Shown here: positions 11,215 to 21,331 of the stretch, in pieces | Position numbering within the stretch: position 1 is the first letter of the stretch | How the letters are laid out: every line of letters begins with the position of its first letter | Position numbers and translations under genes: made by a program | Source: Phytophthora hibernalis | Lineage: Eukaryota; Oomycota; Peronosporomycetes; Peronosporales; Peronosporaceae | DNA length: 64,000 nt | Reading direction: 5' to 3' | Assembly: GCA_012656075.1 (NCBI GenBank) | Contig: JAAKBF010000060.1 | Location: 248,001 to 312,000, forward strand | The notes under the pieces: generated by a model | What the model was told of the DNA's origin: nothing | Seen by the model: the letters and a program-made list of their open reading frames with translations, nothing else | Databases searched by the model: none

Positions 11215-11652
11215 ATGCGGTTCAGCGTTTTCCTCGCTCTCTTCGTCGCCACGTTCATCGCGAGTACCAGCTTCACCAGCGCCGAAAATGCAGGTGTTGG
11301 CAACACGCTTCGCCGTCTCCCCAGTGCTAACTTTGGGCAGCTTGACGAAGCCACCAAAAAGATGAAGGCGGATAAACTCGTCGCCAAGGCTGTCCAGAAC
11401 TTTAACATGGGCAAAATCGAGAGGGCGGCGGACGCGATGAAGGCAGGTGCTGGAAAGGCATCTGCGCTCGACAAGAAGCAACAGGCTCAAGCTACAAAAT
11501 TGGTGGCGAAGGCGGCGAAGCAGAAGGTACCCTGGTCCAAGACGAAGAAGATCATCGTGGGCCTGGTCGGTTTTAATCTTGGTGGAGTCGCCCTATACGC
11601 TCTTTACAAGACGTTCGTGTCGAACGGCGGAACTGCTACCACTACGGTCTAA
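11215..11652 (+). CDS. Secreted RxLR-like effector candidate 2 (recombinant, EER-less)
   Basis: 145 residues. The start is ATG 11215, which gives a signal peptide (1-23) matching gene 1; in-frame ATGs upstream are in the 5' leader. The motif region reads RRLP (33-36) and continues directly into the SANFGQLDEATKK segment, so the acidic EER block present in gene 1 is missing. The rest (Lys/Ala helix, PWSKTKK, hydrophobic helix, Ser/Thr tail) is conserved. The coding sequence is a chimera: up to the 32-nt segment 11596-11627 it follows gene 3, and after it the 3' end and downstream DNA follow gene 1. Loss of the EER may change delivery, or the protein may simply be a secreted paralogue. Confidence 0.7.
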   Translation: MRFSVFLALFVATFIASTSFTSAENAGVGNTLRRLPSANFGQLDEATKKMKADKLVAKAVQNFNMGKIERAADAMKAGAGKASALDKKQQAQATKLVAKAAKQKVPWSKTKKIIVGLVGFNLGGVALYALYKTFVSNGGTATTTV

Positions 11653-12025
11653 GCGACGCTTGCATTGTTTGCGAATGACCAAGGTACACAACACGTTAAA
11701 TGTTCTTTACCGAACGTTTGTCGCACGAGCAACCATATCTACAGTTTGGTAGGATTTTCATTAAATGTTGGTCCCAGATACATGCAAACCTTGCTTTCTC
11801 CTTTTACGATATTGTGTTGTACTCCGTGGTATTCCGGTTGAATTTGCCTAGGCCGCGTGCCGGTTTATCCGCATTAAAGCTTGTTCCGGCGTGCGTCTGG
11901 AAACACGAGCTTCTACACGCGATTTATTCGTCGGTTATGCGTCAATATACTCGTACGGCTTTGCTTGGTATCCCATAGATCCTCCAGCGACTACATGTAG
12001 ACCCGTGCGGAAGAAATTTCTGCAG

Positions 12026-12308
12026 GCTCATTTTCGAAATAAAAACATTTTGGCTGGGCCTATTTATGTAGTTAACTTCATTTAGGTGCGAAAAACAATC
12101 CCCTGCGCTGCGCTATTACATGTACATGTAATAAAACGTTTTGAGTGTTGGTGAGAAGCATGCTTCTTTCTCAGTCGTAGTGGCCTCCTGGTACGCACTC
12201 CAGCGCTATTGATGCTGCGACACCACGTAGTTCTGGTATCTCTACTCGGATTGAGCTTTTGGATATTTCGATCTTGCTGTTGTGCTTGCGCCAGTTAGCC
12301 CCAATAAG
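12026..12308. other. 283-bp block present in duplication unit 2 and absent from unit 1
   Basis: Unit 1 reads CTGCAG directly into ATCAAAATAAGG at 9040/9041; unit 2 has 283 bp between them. No terminal inverted repeats or clear target duplication are seen. A two-base AG microhomology at the junction makes deletion from unit 1 as likely as insertion into unit 2. The block contains TTACATGTACATGTAA and a GAGAAGCATGCTTC palindrome. Confidence 0.8.
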
Positions 12309-14405
12309 ATCAAAATAAGGACAAAAAGAGGACCAAAGCTGGAGAAGCTCGCTTGGCATCAATTTTTACAATTAGGCGTAGTCACAGGCATGAATTTAAA
12401 GCACTGCATTAGCTCTACGAGATGGCCGCTTGTCCATAAGTCCAAGTTAGTTTGTTGTCATGTTCTACCGCAAAGAAAAATGTTACTGAGAACATATCGC
12501 AATTGGAGTTTGTCCTTGATTTTAGGATAAAATCTCTTGAGCTTATAATAGGATCCAGTCAAAACGAGGCAAGCCGGGATCTTGGTGTTCTCTGGATTTT
12601 ATATCCAGTCCAGAGTTTGCAACGAGGTCTGAATCCTTTCATTTCTGATACCTTTCGTAATACGATTTGGATACTTCAACAATAAGCTTTAACATCCTGT
12701 TATATTTTATAACCGGATCTATTATTGTTTTATTTGTGGCGGTAGACCCATCCGCATCTATGATATGATATCACTTATAATCGTATTTTACCTGCAGCAT
12801 ATGATTTATCCAGACCGTTCGAGCAACATTTTGGATGATTTTTTCTTCGCAACTATAATACCGAGCACCGTAACTTCAGTGGTGTGTAGATAAATACCGT
12901 ACCGTAAAGTTCGGATTCAGTAAGACACACCGATTCAATGCGACAGTGGTAAATCAAATATTTTGAAATAACTTGGAAATTGTATGTATTTTCTTTTTAC
13001 TATCGTAAAAACTATAAAAGATCTAAATCGCATGATTCACGGGAAATCTTGTTGCAAATGACACGAAGCATTTTCGGTAGCTATGTTGGCCGATAGATAC
13101 ACGTTAGAAACCTACAGCAAGAAAGAATTGAAGATATCGGGGTGCTAAAGTATCTCGCTTCGTTCTGAGGTTAAATAGATAACGGACCGATTCCCGTAGG
13201 ATTTTTCCGACAGATTTTCCGTCAAAATCTCGCCTGTACAAATCGCGTACAAACCGTTGCATGTTGTGTATAAATTCGGGCTCAGGTTTGGATAACAATC
13301 ATATTACTGTGTGCAGCTTACTTAGGTACTTTAAATTTATACTACAGTAGAAAGTACTATGTAGTACTAGAAGTATTATTTAGAGGAGTCTATAACGTTA
13401 CTTCGATGTAAAATAATATATTCGCAAAATAGATCTACTCAAATTTCCATACGGGAGCGGCAAATAATTTGCCGCAAACCCGGCGTTTTGACTGGCCCAT
13501 AAATTTAAAAACGGGAAACGCCGGAATAAAATATCTTGTTTAATGTAGTGATCATCGTTTGCAGCGCTCGACATTGAATTTACCATTAAATCTGTCTTCG
13601 CGTAGCCCTCACATAGTTACAATTCAATACTTCATACCTATAAAATCGTAAATTCCTGAGCTTCCTCGTGCGCAGCGAGACTTTTTAATACTCGTACTAT
13701 CTATATCTATAAACGAGAGAGTGACGACTTGACTACTGGAAGCAACTTGTCTATCATAACCTGCATACTGCATATCGGCAAGTTGCTCGTTTGTTTCGTT
13801 TCTCAGTGAGGTACATTGACGTCATTTAACCGTAATTCTACGCTAAAGTTGCACGTTCGTGCGGGTGTTTTTAAAAGGCAGATCAAAAAGCCGACAGACA
13901 GAATGTTGGTCGTCCTTCACCGGACCGTAGAGTATTACCGCTTGTTCTCAACTGTCGGTACGCAGGACCACGGTCAGTGTTGCACCATAATTGCCACCAG
14001 TTCTTCTACCGGTATTCCGATACAGAGGACCACCCTGTTGGGCTGTGCTAGAAAAATACTTCCTACCTATTTACTTCAGTTTGTAAACTGGTGGAACCGC
14101 ATTCATATTCAAGTCGAGGGATTAGGCTACACGGTACTTACAAAGTACTACGGAGAGGGGTTATCGATCTCAGATCGACGATCTGTCAGGGTGATTTGCG
14201 GCGGCAGCATCGATCGAAAGACGACATGTATTATGCGCTCGCGTGTATAATTTATACACGATTAGCGAGGCACTGCGGCAGTCCGGTGGGGATGAAATTG
14301 GTTTACGGACGTTGGAAAGTCATGCCAAGGCGAGTAATCCGATTAGGGAATGGAACACAGCTCAACGCTACCAGTATTCAAGCTTTTGGACCAGCAAAAG
14401 CTTTC

Positions 14406-14417
14406 TCATTTCGGAAT
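14406..14417 (+). promoter_or_regulatory. Probable initiator-like core promoter of effector gene 3
   Basis: TCATTTCGGAAT, 76 nt upstream of the ATG at 14482, identical to the element upstream of gene 2. Confidence 0.4.
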
Positions 14418-14481
14418 CAACCAGCTCCGGGTCACACAAGAATTTTCTTCGTACCCCCGAGTTCAACTGAGACGAACAGCC

Positions 14482-14919
14482 ATGCGGTTCAGCGTTTTCC
14501 TCGCTCTCTTCGTCGCCACGTTCATCGCGAGTACCAGCTTCACCAGCGCCGAAAATGCAGGTGTTGGCAACACGCTTCGCCGTCTCCCCAGTGCTAACTT
14601 TGGGCAGCTTGACGAAGCCACCAAAAAGATGAAGGCGGATGAACTCGTCGCCAAGGCTGTCCAGAACTTTAACATGGGCAAAATCGAGAGGGCGGCGGAC
14701 GCGATGAAGGCAGGTGCTGGAAAGGCATCTGCGCTCGACAAGAAGCAACAGGCTCAAGCTACAAAATTGGTGGCGAAGGCGGCGAAGCAGAAGGTACCCT
14801 GGTCCAAGACGAAGAAGATCATCGTGGGCCTGGTCGGTTTTAATCTTGGTGGAGTCGCCCTATACGCTCTTTACAAGACGTTCGTGTCGAACGGTGGCAC
14901 TACTACCACTACGGTTTAA
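14482..14919 (+). CDS. Secreted RxLR-like effector candidate 3 (EER-less, ancestral 'B' gene)
   Basis: 145 residues, almost identical to candidate 2: one Lys-to-Glu change in the helical part and Ala-to-Thr in the tail. Signal peptide 1-23, RRLP at 33-36, no EER, C-terminal hydrophobic helix and Ser/Thr tail. Its 3' codons (after 14894) and the DNA downstream differ from genes 1 and 2, so this gene keeps the original right-hand flank of the array. No WY-type effector fold can be seen; the host target is unknown. Confidence 0.7.
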   Translation: MRFSVFLALFVATFIASTSFTSAENAGVGNTLRRLPSANFGQLDEATKKMKADELVAKAVQNFNMGKIERAADAMKAGAGKASALDKKQQAQATKLVAKAAKQKVPWSKTKKIIVGLVGFNLGGVALYALYKTFVSNGGTTTTTV

Positions 14920-16149
14920 TCGATGCTTGCGATGTTCACGAGTGGCCCAGGTTCTTTACAGTGGAGTAAAGCATGCTTTTCGTACGAGCTTCTGTATCTG
15001 GAGTCGGAATATACCTCATTAGATGTGAATCCGAAAATAAATGTAAACCTTCCACTCCCCATTAGCATCGTGCGTTGTCATTTTGCCTCGGAACACCCTA
15101 GTGGCTAACATGTTCTGGTTCCAGCCATTTTAAAATCCTATTACTTCTCTAATTATTACTACTGTAGTATTAGTCTTCGACAACAAATCGACTCCCTTCC
15201 ACACAAAACTACCGGTAGTATGGATACACGGAAGTGCCAAAGTAGATAGCCTTTATTCTTGTTTTATTGTGGCGTCCACGACTTTTTTTTACTTATAAGG
15301 AATGGTACAAATCGTACGCTCTAAATATACGGCTGCGATAAATAATACAAGGGCTGCTGCTGAGGCTGGGATAGCAGGTTTTGCTCAAATTTTTATGCGG
15401 CCAGCCTGATTCATGGGTAGGCGCCCCCTACGTGGGCGCCTACCCATGGAAAGTCTTTATCAGGCCGCCTAAAATCTGGCGTTTGACCCGGCCATTACCC
15501 AAACGCCGGTTTAAAAACAAGGAAACACCGGATTAAAAAATCGTGTTAAATGTATGGTGATCATCGTTTACCCCGTTTGTGGCATCTAGCGATATTGTGC
15601 CCTGCCAAAACGCTCTTCGTTTTAGGGTCCTACGTAGGAGCAGAAGTCCTGCGTAGACCCTCCTAAACCTTAGCTCCGAGGACAGCAATTCCTATATGAG
15701 CAAACCTGAGGCAGAGTATTGTGCGATCTATAGCTGGAAATCCTAGATGCAGACACTGCGGCAGTCTCTAAATTCGCTAACTGTTGCCTAGCTCGATTCG
15801 GTTCTGTGTGGTTGTACACGAATCACAGCGGTTCAATGTAGATACAAAAGAAAAGCTTACGCTAGTAAGGTAGTGCTGAGAAGGTTGCACTCGTACGTAG
15901 GTGTTCTAACTCCACGCCGGAGGACAGGAGGGGGACCGAGGTGAGAAAGAAAGGACTATCTATTCCTTGGCGAATTCCGAACTGATTGCTAAACTAGCGC
16001 TCTGCAAAGATCTCGATACCGTGAGCTCATGGTAAATCAGGATGACACCGGTTCAGTACCGGTTCACCGGCAACAGTAGAGTAAAATGGCCACCCGGACG
16101 TAATCGTGAAACAGGGGGCCCGTAGGTTAAATCAGAGCTCTTACGTAGA
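14920..16149. other. Gene-free DNA downstream of the effector array
   Basis: The first 100 bp are a diverged relative of the 3' flank of gene 1. The stretch also holds a copy of the GGCGTTT repeat family and the 15-bp hairpin at 15412-15448. No coding region is recognised. Confidence 0.5.
15412..15448. repeat. Perfect 15-bp inverted repeat inside a GGCGTTT-family repeat
   Basis: Left arm CATGGGTAGGCGCCC (15412-15426) pairs exactly with 15434-15448 across a 7-nt loop. Outer sequences (GCGGCC..CTGAT and ATCAGGCCGC) extend the symmetry imperfectly to about 15397-15470. This suggests the end or hairpin of a non-autonomous element rather than a terminator. Confidence 0.75.
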
Positions 16150-16544
16150 ACTTGCCTGGTGGAATACTCGTAATTCGGTCTATTAATAGCTCGGGAGCAA
16201 ATCTAAGGTATAGCCCTATACGTGTCTTGTTGCCATGCGCGCCGGACTATGGCCTTTTCAGCCTCTTGCGGAATGCGCCAAGCTTCGACTGGCCGTCGAG
16301 TACGGAGCTTCTGTCTCGCACCGGCGTCTACCCGACTGGTAGTACGCCTACTTTATTTTCCGTTTCGTCCGTCCAATCTAGAACTACTTGCAACCTCCGC
16401 TCTTCGTGCACTACGCTGTCCTGGCGTCCGGATGAGTCCGCTCCCGACGCTTACTAAAGCGACTTGGGTCTCTACACCTCGGGCGTCCACCCTCTCGTGC
16501 AGCCTCACAGCAAACTCGAACCGACACTGCAGTCCTACGCCACT

Positions 16545-18144
16545 TCATCCGCTTGTCCGCCAGCACCACGTACGCTGTGCACTCGTCGCCTCAGTCGCCG
16601 TTCGCCAAATCGTCCATTCCGTTCGTTCACTTCCGTCTGTACGCCCAATCGCCAGCGTGATATGTTCGTGTCGCCGAGCTCCAGAAGCCGCGGACTGTAT
16701 TCGTTGGGAGAACGCCCGTGCAGGCGGCGAGCAGGATGCCACGTGTCGGAGGGAGCCTAGAAGCTTGAGCAGGAGGGTTTTTGTCGCTGTACCGCTGGCG
16801 ATAAGTGCCTTGACTCGGCGTTCGGCCTTCTCGATCTTTCCTGCGGAATGGTGACGGTTCCGGCCCGAGTACCCCAGTTGAGGCCTAGTGCTCGGCTGCT
16901 GTTGGCCCCAGTACCGTAGCCATCGCTCTTCGTAGACCAAGATTGGTTTGGAAGCAACGGAGGCCGTCCTCTGGCTCGACACATGTGTGATCGTCACATC
17001 AGAACAGTCCAGACAAGGGGCGATGAATTGCTGTCGTCGAGCTTGATGTCTCTTCGGAGAGATTGTTGATAGACACCTCGGGGAGGTAGTACCAGGCTGG
17101 GGACCCACACCATCCGAACCCGCACGATAAGTCTACCACCAGGTAATCTCCAACCACAAATCCAAACATGTGCACGTGATCAGCGTTGATCGGCACGTGC
17201 CTGAACGCGCCCGATACGTTCCCGAGCATCAATAGGGTCGGAGTGTTCGGGTGATCTCTTCGTAGAGTGAAAATTTGACGTGCAATGTCTCCGGGGAGGG
17301 GGATGTTGTAGTTAAGGTTAAGTACCAACTTTTGGTAAACAAATCTGGTTTCTAAGCTTAGTTAGAAACAGTTGTCAATTGGTTAGAACTTGGTATTACT
17401 ATAAGTATACTGAGCTTAAGAGATGTTATTGAATGGCAACCAAGGCCAACAAAGGAAAAGAGAACCCAACCGGATGAAGAGCTGGGGACGGCACTCACTT
17501 TTGAATTTGCCGCTCCGTCTGACGGTTATTCATACATACAACTTCGGCCAAGACAACAATGGGGGTTTATACTTGATTGCCGGGAAGTTGGATCGATCAG
17601 TGAAGTCGTTGATCGATTCGCCTTCGGGAAAAGAGTAATCGTCGATGATCCGAACATCCGTGCCATCCTTCTCGACGACCCCAGCAGGAGATATGTAGAC
17701 ATCTTACCACAGTTCCAATAGCGATACTTGGACAACGGTACAGCGGCCGTCGATCTGGCCTTTGCGAATATGTTTCCCGACTTGTGGGAGGTGCTCGCTG
17801 ATGGATCCGTGACTGCGCGACCGAGTTTTCTGACGAATGGGACGCGTTGGCAGCCACTTCGACGACACATCATTGCGTACAACATCGTTCCACTGACTCC
17901 ACGCTTTTAGTAACGAGTGATCTCGGGGTAGAGGGAGCTCATATATGTCTTCATTTGGGCGAGGAGCAGCCATAGTTTGGCCACGCACGAGGCGCACAAA
18001 GTCTGCCATTGGGAGCCCCGAGGCGACGACGATATAGGAGTGAAATGCAACTATGCTCTCGTCTACACCGCGCTCGTGTGCCTTGCCTGGCAATTTCGGT
18101 AGAGCCACGCCGTATCTGGCTGCCGCTGCAGCAACTTCCTTCAC
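16545..18144 (-). pseudogene. DIRS-type reverse transcriptase, broken
   Basis: The match runs through several frames. The N-terminal part (about 18144-17700) leads to an IIDDYSFPEGESIND segment near 17640. The palm segment (LLMLGNVSGAFRHVPIN.., about 17250-17150) resembles the 'D-V-x-x-A-F-R-x-V-P' core of DIRS reverse transcriptases, but its first catalytic Asp reads as Asn. Then come GFGWCGSPAWYYLP (about 17110) and a thumb segment with KIEKAERRV and LLGSLRHVASC (about 16850-16720). Frame changes occur near 17700, 17330-17440 and 17090. The polymerase is inactive as written. Confidence 0.65.
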
Positions 18145-19661
18145 GGTATCAGCTTCTCCAAACTGTCCATGTATTTGTTGTGCTTGGCGGCCAGATGATC
18201 ACGCGTAGCCTTATCAATTGGTTCAAGGCTAGCTGCTGACGAGTCCAGCGGAGGATGTAGCAGAGTTGGGACTGAGACCCCTTCGCGCCAGAGATCCGCA
18301 AACTCCGGCGCGAGTCCGCCGAAGTATGCCTCGATATGGGTATTTGCTTCCTGGGAGAGAGACTTGGGACGAAAATGCGCGCGTGCTTTCGAGAAGCACT
18401 TACCCGGGACGCCGTTTCCGTTGCATCTTGCGTTCGAAAGATACTTCATACACAACTCCAGCGAGCCTTGCTTTGGCAATGTGCGCGCCAAGCTCTTTGA
18501 AACCCCACCGCCTGGTTTGGCCTGTCTTGGCTCGCGCGTTCTGGTGTGCATTGGGTTTGTCGCGCCTTGATGTGCCTTCAACATGGCTTCCAACTCATCC
18601 ATTTTGGACATTTGTAGATCGTAGAGGAGCTCGACCAGGTGAGAGTCGTGAATGGAGAACTCGTCTTTCACTCGAACTGCTGCTTCTAGGCCGTCTGAGA
18701 TTATCAGACCTCGGAATTTGCCCAGCTTCATGTTGGTCCACAGGATTAGTCGCTTAGTGGTTTCTTTATCGGGCTCTCTTTTGTCGGCAAAGTCCTCGAT
18801 GAATTTGACGGCCGCGTTCAGTACGTCCACGGTGTCCGGATTGTAGAATACGCGCCCGAATTGCCGGATGTTAGTGAGCGCGTCCATGAATACCGTAAAC
18901 GAAGGATCCGATGTGGGGAGCTGGAGGCCATTCTTTCTGGAGAAATCTGTCATATTGAGCCCGGATCCTGACGCATTGAAGGGTGCCGCTCGCCGTACCC
19001 TCTCGAAATGCGTGACGGAGAGGCCCTGGACGTGAAATCCAAAATCGTAGGCGCCTCTCAAGACCGGCGGAGTTCCTTGGATGCGGGATTCACGGGCCTG
19101 CGTACATTCAAGAATAGATTGAGCGTCCATACCTTGATTATCTGGGTGGCCGATGGCGTTGTAGATCTGTTCCTTGAGCGTCGTTGGACGGAAGGTCATG
19201 GTCGTTCGCCTGCATACTTCCTCCCCCATTAACAGCTCTGCTGCCCCGCCCCTGCCAGCGGCGGCGCCAACGTTGACTACGGCATGTTGATCAATGGAGC
19301 GGTTCTGCCTCAGCACAGCTAGCATATCTGCGTCTATCTCGTCGCCCACGTCGGACGATATCGACGTGTCAATGAGCGTATCTACTGCCTCTGTTGCTTC
19401 GGAACTTGTATTCGCTTCCAAGTCATTTCGCCGCGTGACGGCACAGCCGTCCCGAAGAGCATCATCAGTGGCTTTGCGCTTGGGTGCCGACTTTGGTTCT
19501 GCCCCTGCTGGAGGCTCGAACATGCATGCTTTCTTCTTTCCCTTTTTGTTCAGCGCACAGTCCAGGACATGCTGTCTCGTAACGGAGACAACAACCAGAG
19601 TATCGGCGCGAAAAACTGATACTGGTGTTGCTCCCTCGAATGGGACAGAAAGACATTTCAC
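18141..19661 (-). CDS. Gag-like ORF of the DIRS-like element
   Basis: An open frame of about 500 codons with no ATG at its 5' edge; the frame begins after a stop near 19679, so the real start has been lost or lies beyond a frameshift. The middle (Asp/Glu/Lys-rich helices, about residues 230-390) looks like a capsid-type helical domain. Near residues 440-470 a C-x7-C-x8-C-x7-H pattern could bind zinc or nucleic acid. The last codons overlap the start of the reverse-transcriptase region by a few bases (18141-18144), as expected for a polycistronic element. Length and order fit a gag-like protein; no enzymatic motif is seen. Confidence 0.55.
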   Translation of the reverse strand: MKCLSVPFEGATPVSVFRADTLVVVSVTRQHVLDCALNKKGKKKACMFEPPAGAEPKSAPKRKATDDALRDGCAVTRRNDLEANTSSEATEAVDTLIDTSISSDVGDEIDADMLAVLRQNRSIDQHAVVNVGAAAGRGGAAELLMGEEVCRRTTMTFRPTTLKEQIYNAIGHPDNQGMDAQSILECTQARESRIQGTPPVLRGAYDFGFHVQGLSVTHFERVRRAAPFNASGSGLNMTDFSRKNGLQLPTSDPSFTVFMDALTNIRQFGRVFYNPDTVDVLNAAVKFIEDFADKREPDKETTKRLILWTNMKLGKFRGLIISDGLEAAVRVKDEFSIHDSHLVELLYDLQMSKMDELEAMLKAHQGATNPMHTRTREPRQAKPGGGVSKSLARTLPKQGSLELCMKYLSNARCNGNGVPGKCFSKARAHFRPKSLSQEANTHIEAYFGGLAPEFADLWREGVSVPTLLHPPLDSSAASLEPIDKATRDHLAAKHNKYMDSLEKLIP

Positions 19662-19724
19662 GACCTTTGGTGGCAGGGCCTAGAATAGGATTGAAAGACA
19701 TTTCACGACCTTTGGTGGCAGGGC
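19648..19724. repeat. 32-nt direct repeat
   Basis: GAAAGACATTTCACGACC and the following 14 nt occur at 19648-19679 and again at 19693-19724 (period 45). The duplication disrupts the upstream edge of the gag-like frame. Confidence 0.85.
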
Positions 19725-19881
19725 TCTTCCTACACATAGTGCACACGTCGTCCATCAGCATCACGAGCTCTTCTCCGTTCGTGACAGAAGCGTTCGTGCT
19801 CGCGCCGGTCTGGAGAATGTAGTTAACCCAGTCAACCTTGATGGCATTGGGAGGCTGTACCAGCTTGAGTTTGGTGGTGGC

Positions 19882-20145
19882 TTAATCACCACACCGAATG
19901 TGAAGCCACGGTTGGTCCACCGTCATTCTATATCCTGTGACAAGGCCGAAAGTCCATTCGTCCATGCAGTGCCCGTCGGTCTGAACGAATGTGATTGGGT
20001 GACCCACGAACATGCCAGGCCACATGCCACTGTCTTTGTCATTTAACAGACGCCGCCGCAAGGTAGAGACTTCCACCTCGTCGTCGATCTCCTCATTCTC
20101 GTCGTCGAGGCTCACGGTGGCTACTTTGACCGTTGTTCCGTTCAC
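19882..20145 (-). pseudogene. Uncharacterised ORF fragment upstream of the gag-like ORF
   Basis: 87 codons without an ATG. The first half is acidic (Asp/Glu-rich). The second half (WPGMFVGHP.. to WLHIRCGD) has the rhythm of a small beta-barrel domain, but I cannot name it. Its orientation and position suggest it may be the original N terminus of the DIRS-like gag, cut off by the 45-bp duplication. Confidence 0.3.
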
Positions 20146-20149
20146 GCTT

Positions 20150-21331
20150 GCAACACGGTGGCTCCGCGCGAGAAGACTTTAGCTTCGAGCGAGGAAATCT
20201 TCGAATGAGGAAGTCCCCAAGCTAGTCCAACCTGGTCTACGTTTGTCTATCGCTAGTCTCGGCCGATTCTTCTTGGATTCTTGGTGTTTTCCTCTCGTCG
20301 CTCGAAGCGGAGACTTGCCGATTGAAAATCCATATACCCATCTTAGGATATAAGATGTGCAATCTGATGGCGGTGAAGCTCCAGCTTGTCATTCGACAAT
20401 TTGAGGACGAACGTGTGCTGGTGCTACCACGCGGCGATATTGGTGAGCTAAAGTTCGTGCCTGGAACAAACTGAATTCGCTGACGTTTTGCTGACGTCTT
20501 GCTGAATTCGCTGAATTCTGTACAGAGGAGACAGACAGGCGACATCTACACATCGTGCGGACACGTGACGTGACCATGCGTGGCTTTCGTTTTTTCCTCG
20601 GAGCGGTGAAGATGGTTCAAGTAAGTTTATGATATGTTTTGAGGCTATTCATGTAAGATGGGGGTGCTTCCAAGACGAGAAAACGTGAGTTTCAGCAGCA
20701 CCCGCCTCTGCAACACAACAGCGAATGCTGTTGGTTCATCAAACGGATCGGTGCCGGCGGGGCTTTGCGCGCAGATCCTCGGCGCCCATCGCCTGCACAC
20801 ATCGATTCCGGCCCTTCAAGTGATTGCTGATGATGTCACTTTATTGGTACGCTGGCGACTTTTACGAGTTCATGGTTACTTTCTGTTGTGTACTAATACG
20901 AGCGTATAAAACTATCCAGAACCGTCCGTCAAGTTCAAAATTCAAACGGATCCAAGCGCTGGACGATGGGCCGCAGTCCCAAGGACGGACGAGCACCGAA
21001 GAAGCCACGCGGCGGCCTGTCAGCGGCTGACCTTCCCACGTAGACCCTGTACGCCGGCGAAACGATCATGTACTACACGATGGGGATGGTGCTCGGGGAT
21101 CCACGGGGAATCTACGCACGTTAACGATAGTTGACAGCGTTGTCGAGGGTGTAAAACGGACCCGCATCCTCAATCAGACTCCCAAGACGCGGTGGCCGCG
21201 TCATTTGCAGCTACACGTGAAGAGCTTCATATTGCGAGCGCGAGAACGGGTTCCACGGACCCATAGTCGGCTCTAGTGTCAGACCCACCACGCAAGCCCA
21301 GTCCACCGACGAAAACGACCCCATCTTCTCC
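20150..21331. other. No recognised gene
   Basis: Short frames only. This is probably the spacer between the DIRS-like element and the SET-domain remnant, or degraded parts of either. Confidence 0.4.

Larger units (their letters stand above)
8611..11595. repeat. Tandem duplication, unit 1 (2985 bp)
   Basis: Runs from the 3' end of effector gene 1 to the same point in gene 2. It is nearly identical to 11596-14862; apart from a 283-bp block present only in unit 2 I see only single-base changes and one-base indels in short runs. Between the genes it holds no recognisable gene. Short open frames repeated in both copies have no domains. Confidence 0.95.
11596..14862. repeat. Tandem duplication, unit 2 (3267 bp)
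   Basis: Second copy of the 8611-11595 unit, from the 3' end of gene 2 to the same point in gene 3. The extra length is the 283-bp block at 12026-12308 and three one-base indels. The near identity shows a very recent duplication. Confidence 0.95.
16150..20150 (-). mobile_element. Decayed DIRS-like retroelement
   Basis: Reading on the minus strand, a gag-like ORF (19661 to 18141) is followed directly by a reverse-transcriptase region (about 18144 to 16545) of the type seen in DIRS elements. Downstream (below 16545) an RNase H-like remnant is too degraded to call, and no tyrosine recombinase could be recognised. Split direct or inverted terminal repeats were not found, so the edges are approximate. 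Confidence 0.6.

Noticed and set aside
10548..11330. 260-codon frame upstream of and overlapping effector gene 2 (and its partial copy at 13816/14091)
   Set aside because: It has no recognisable domain, lies in another frame across the promoter and gene 2, and in the second copy it is split by a one-base run-length change.
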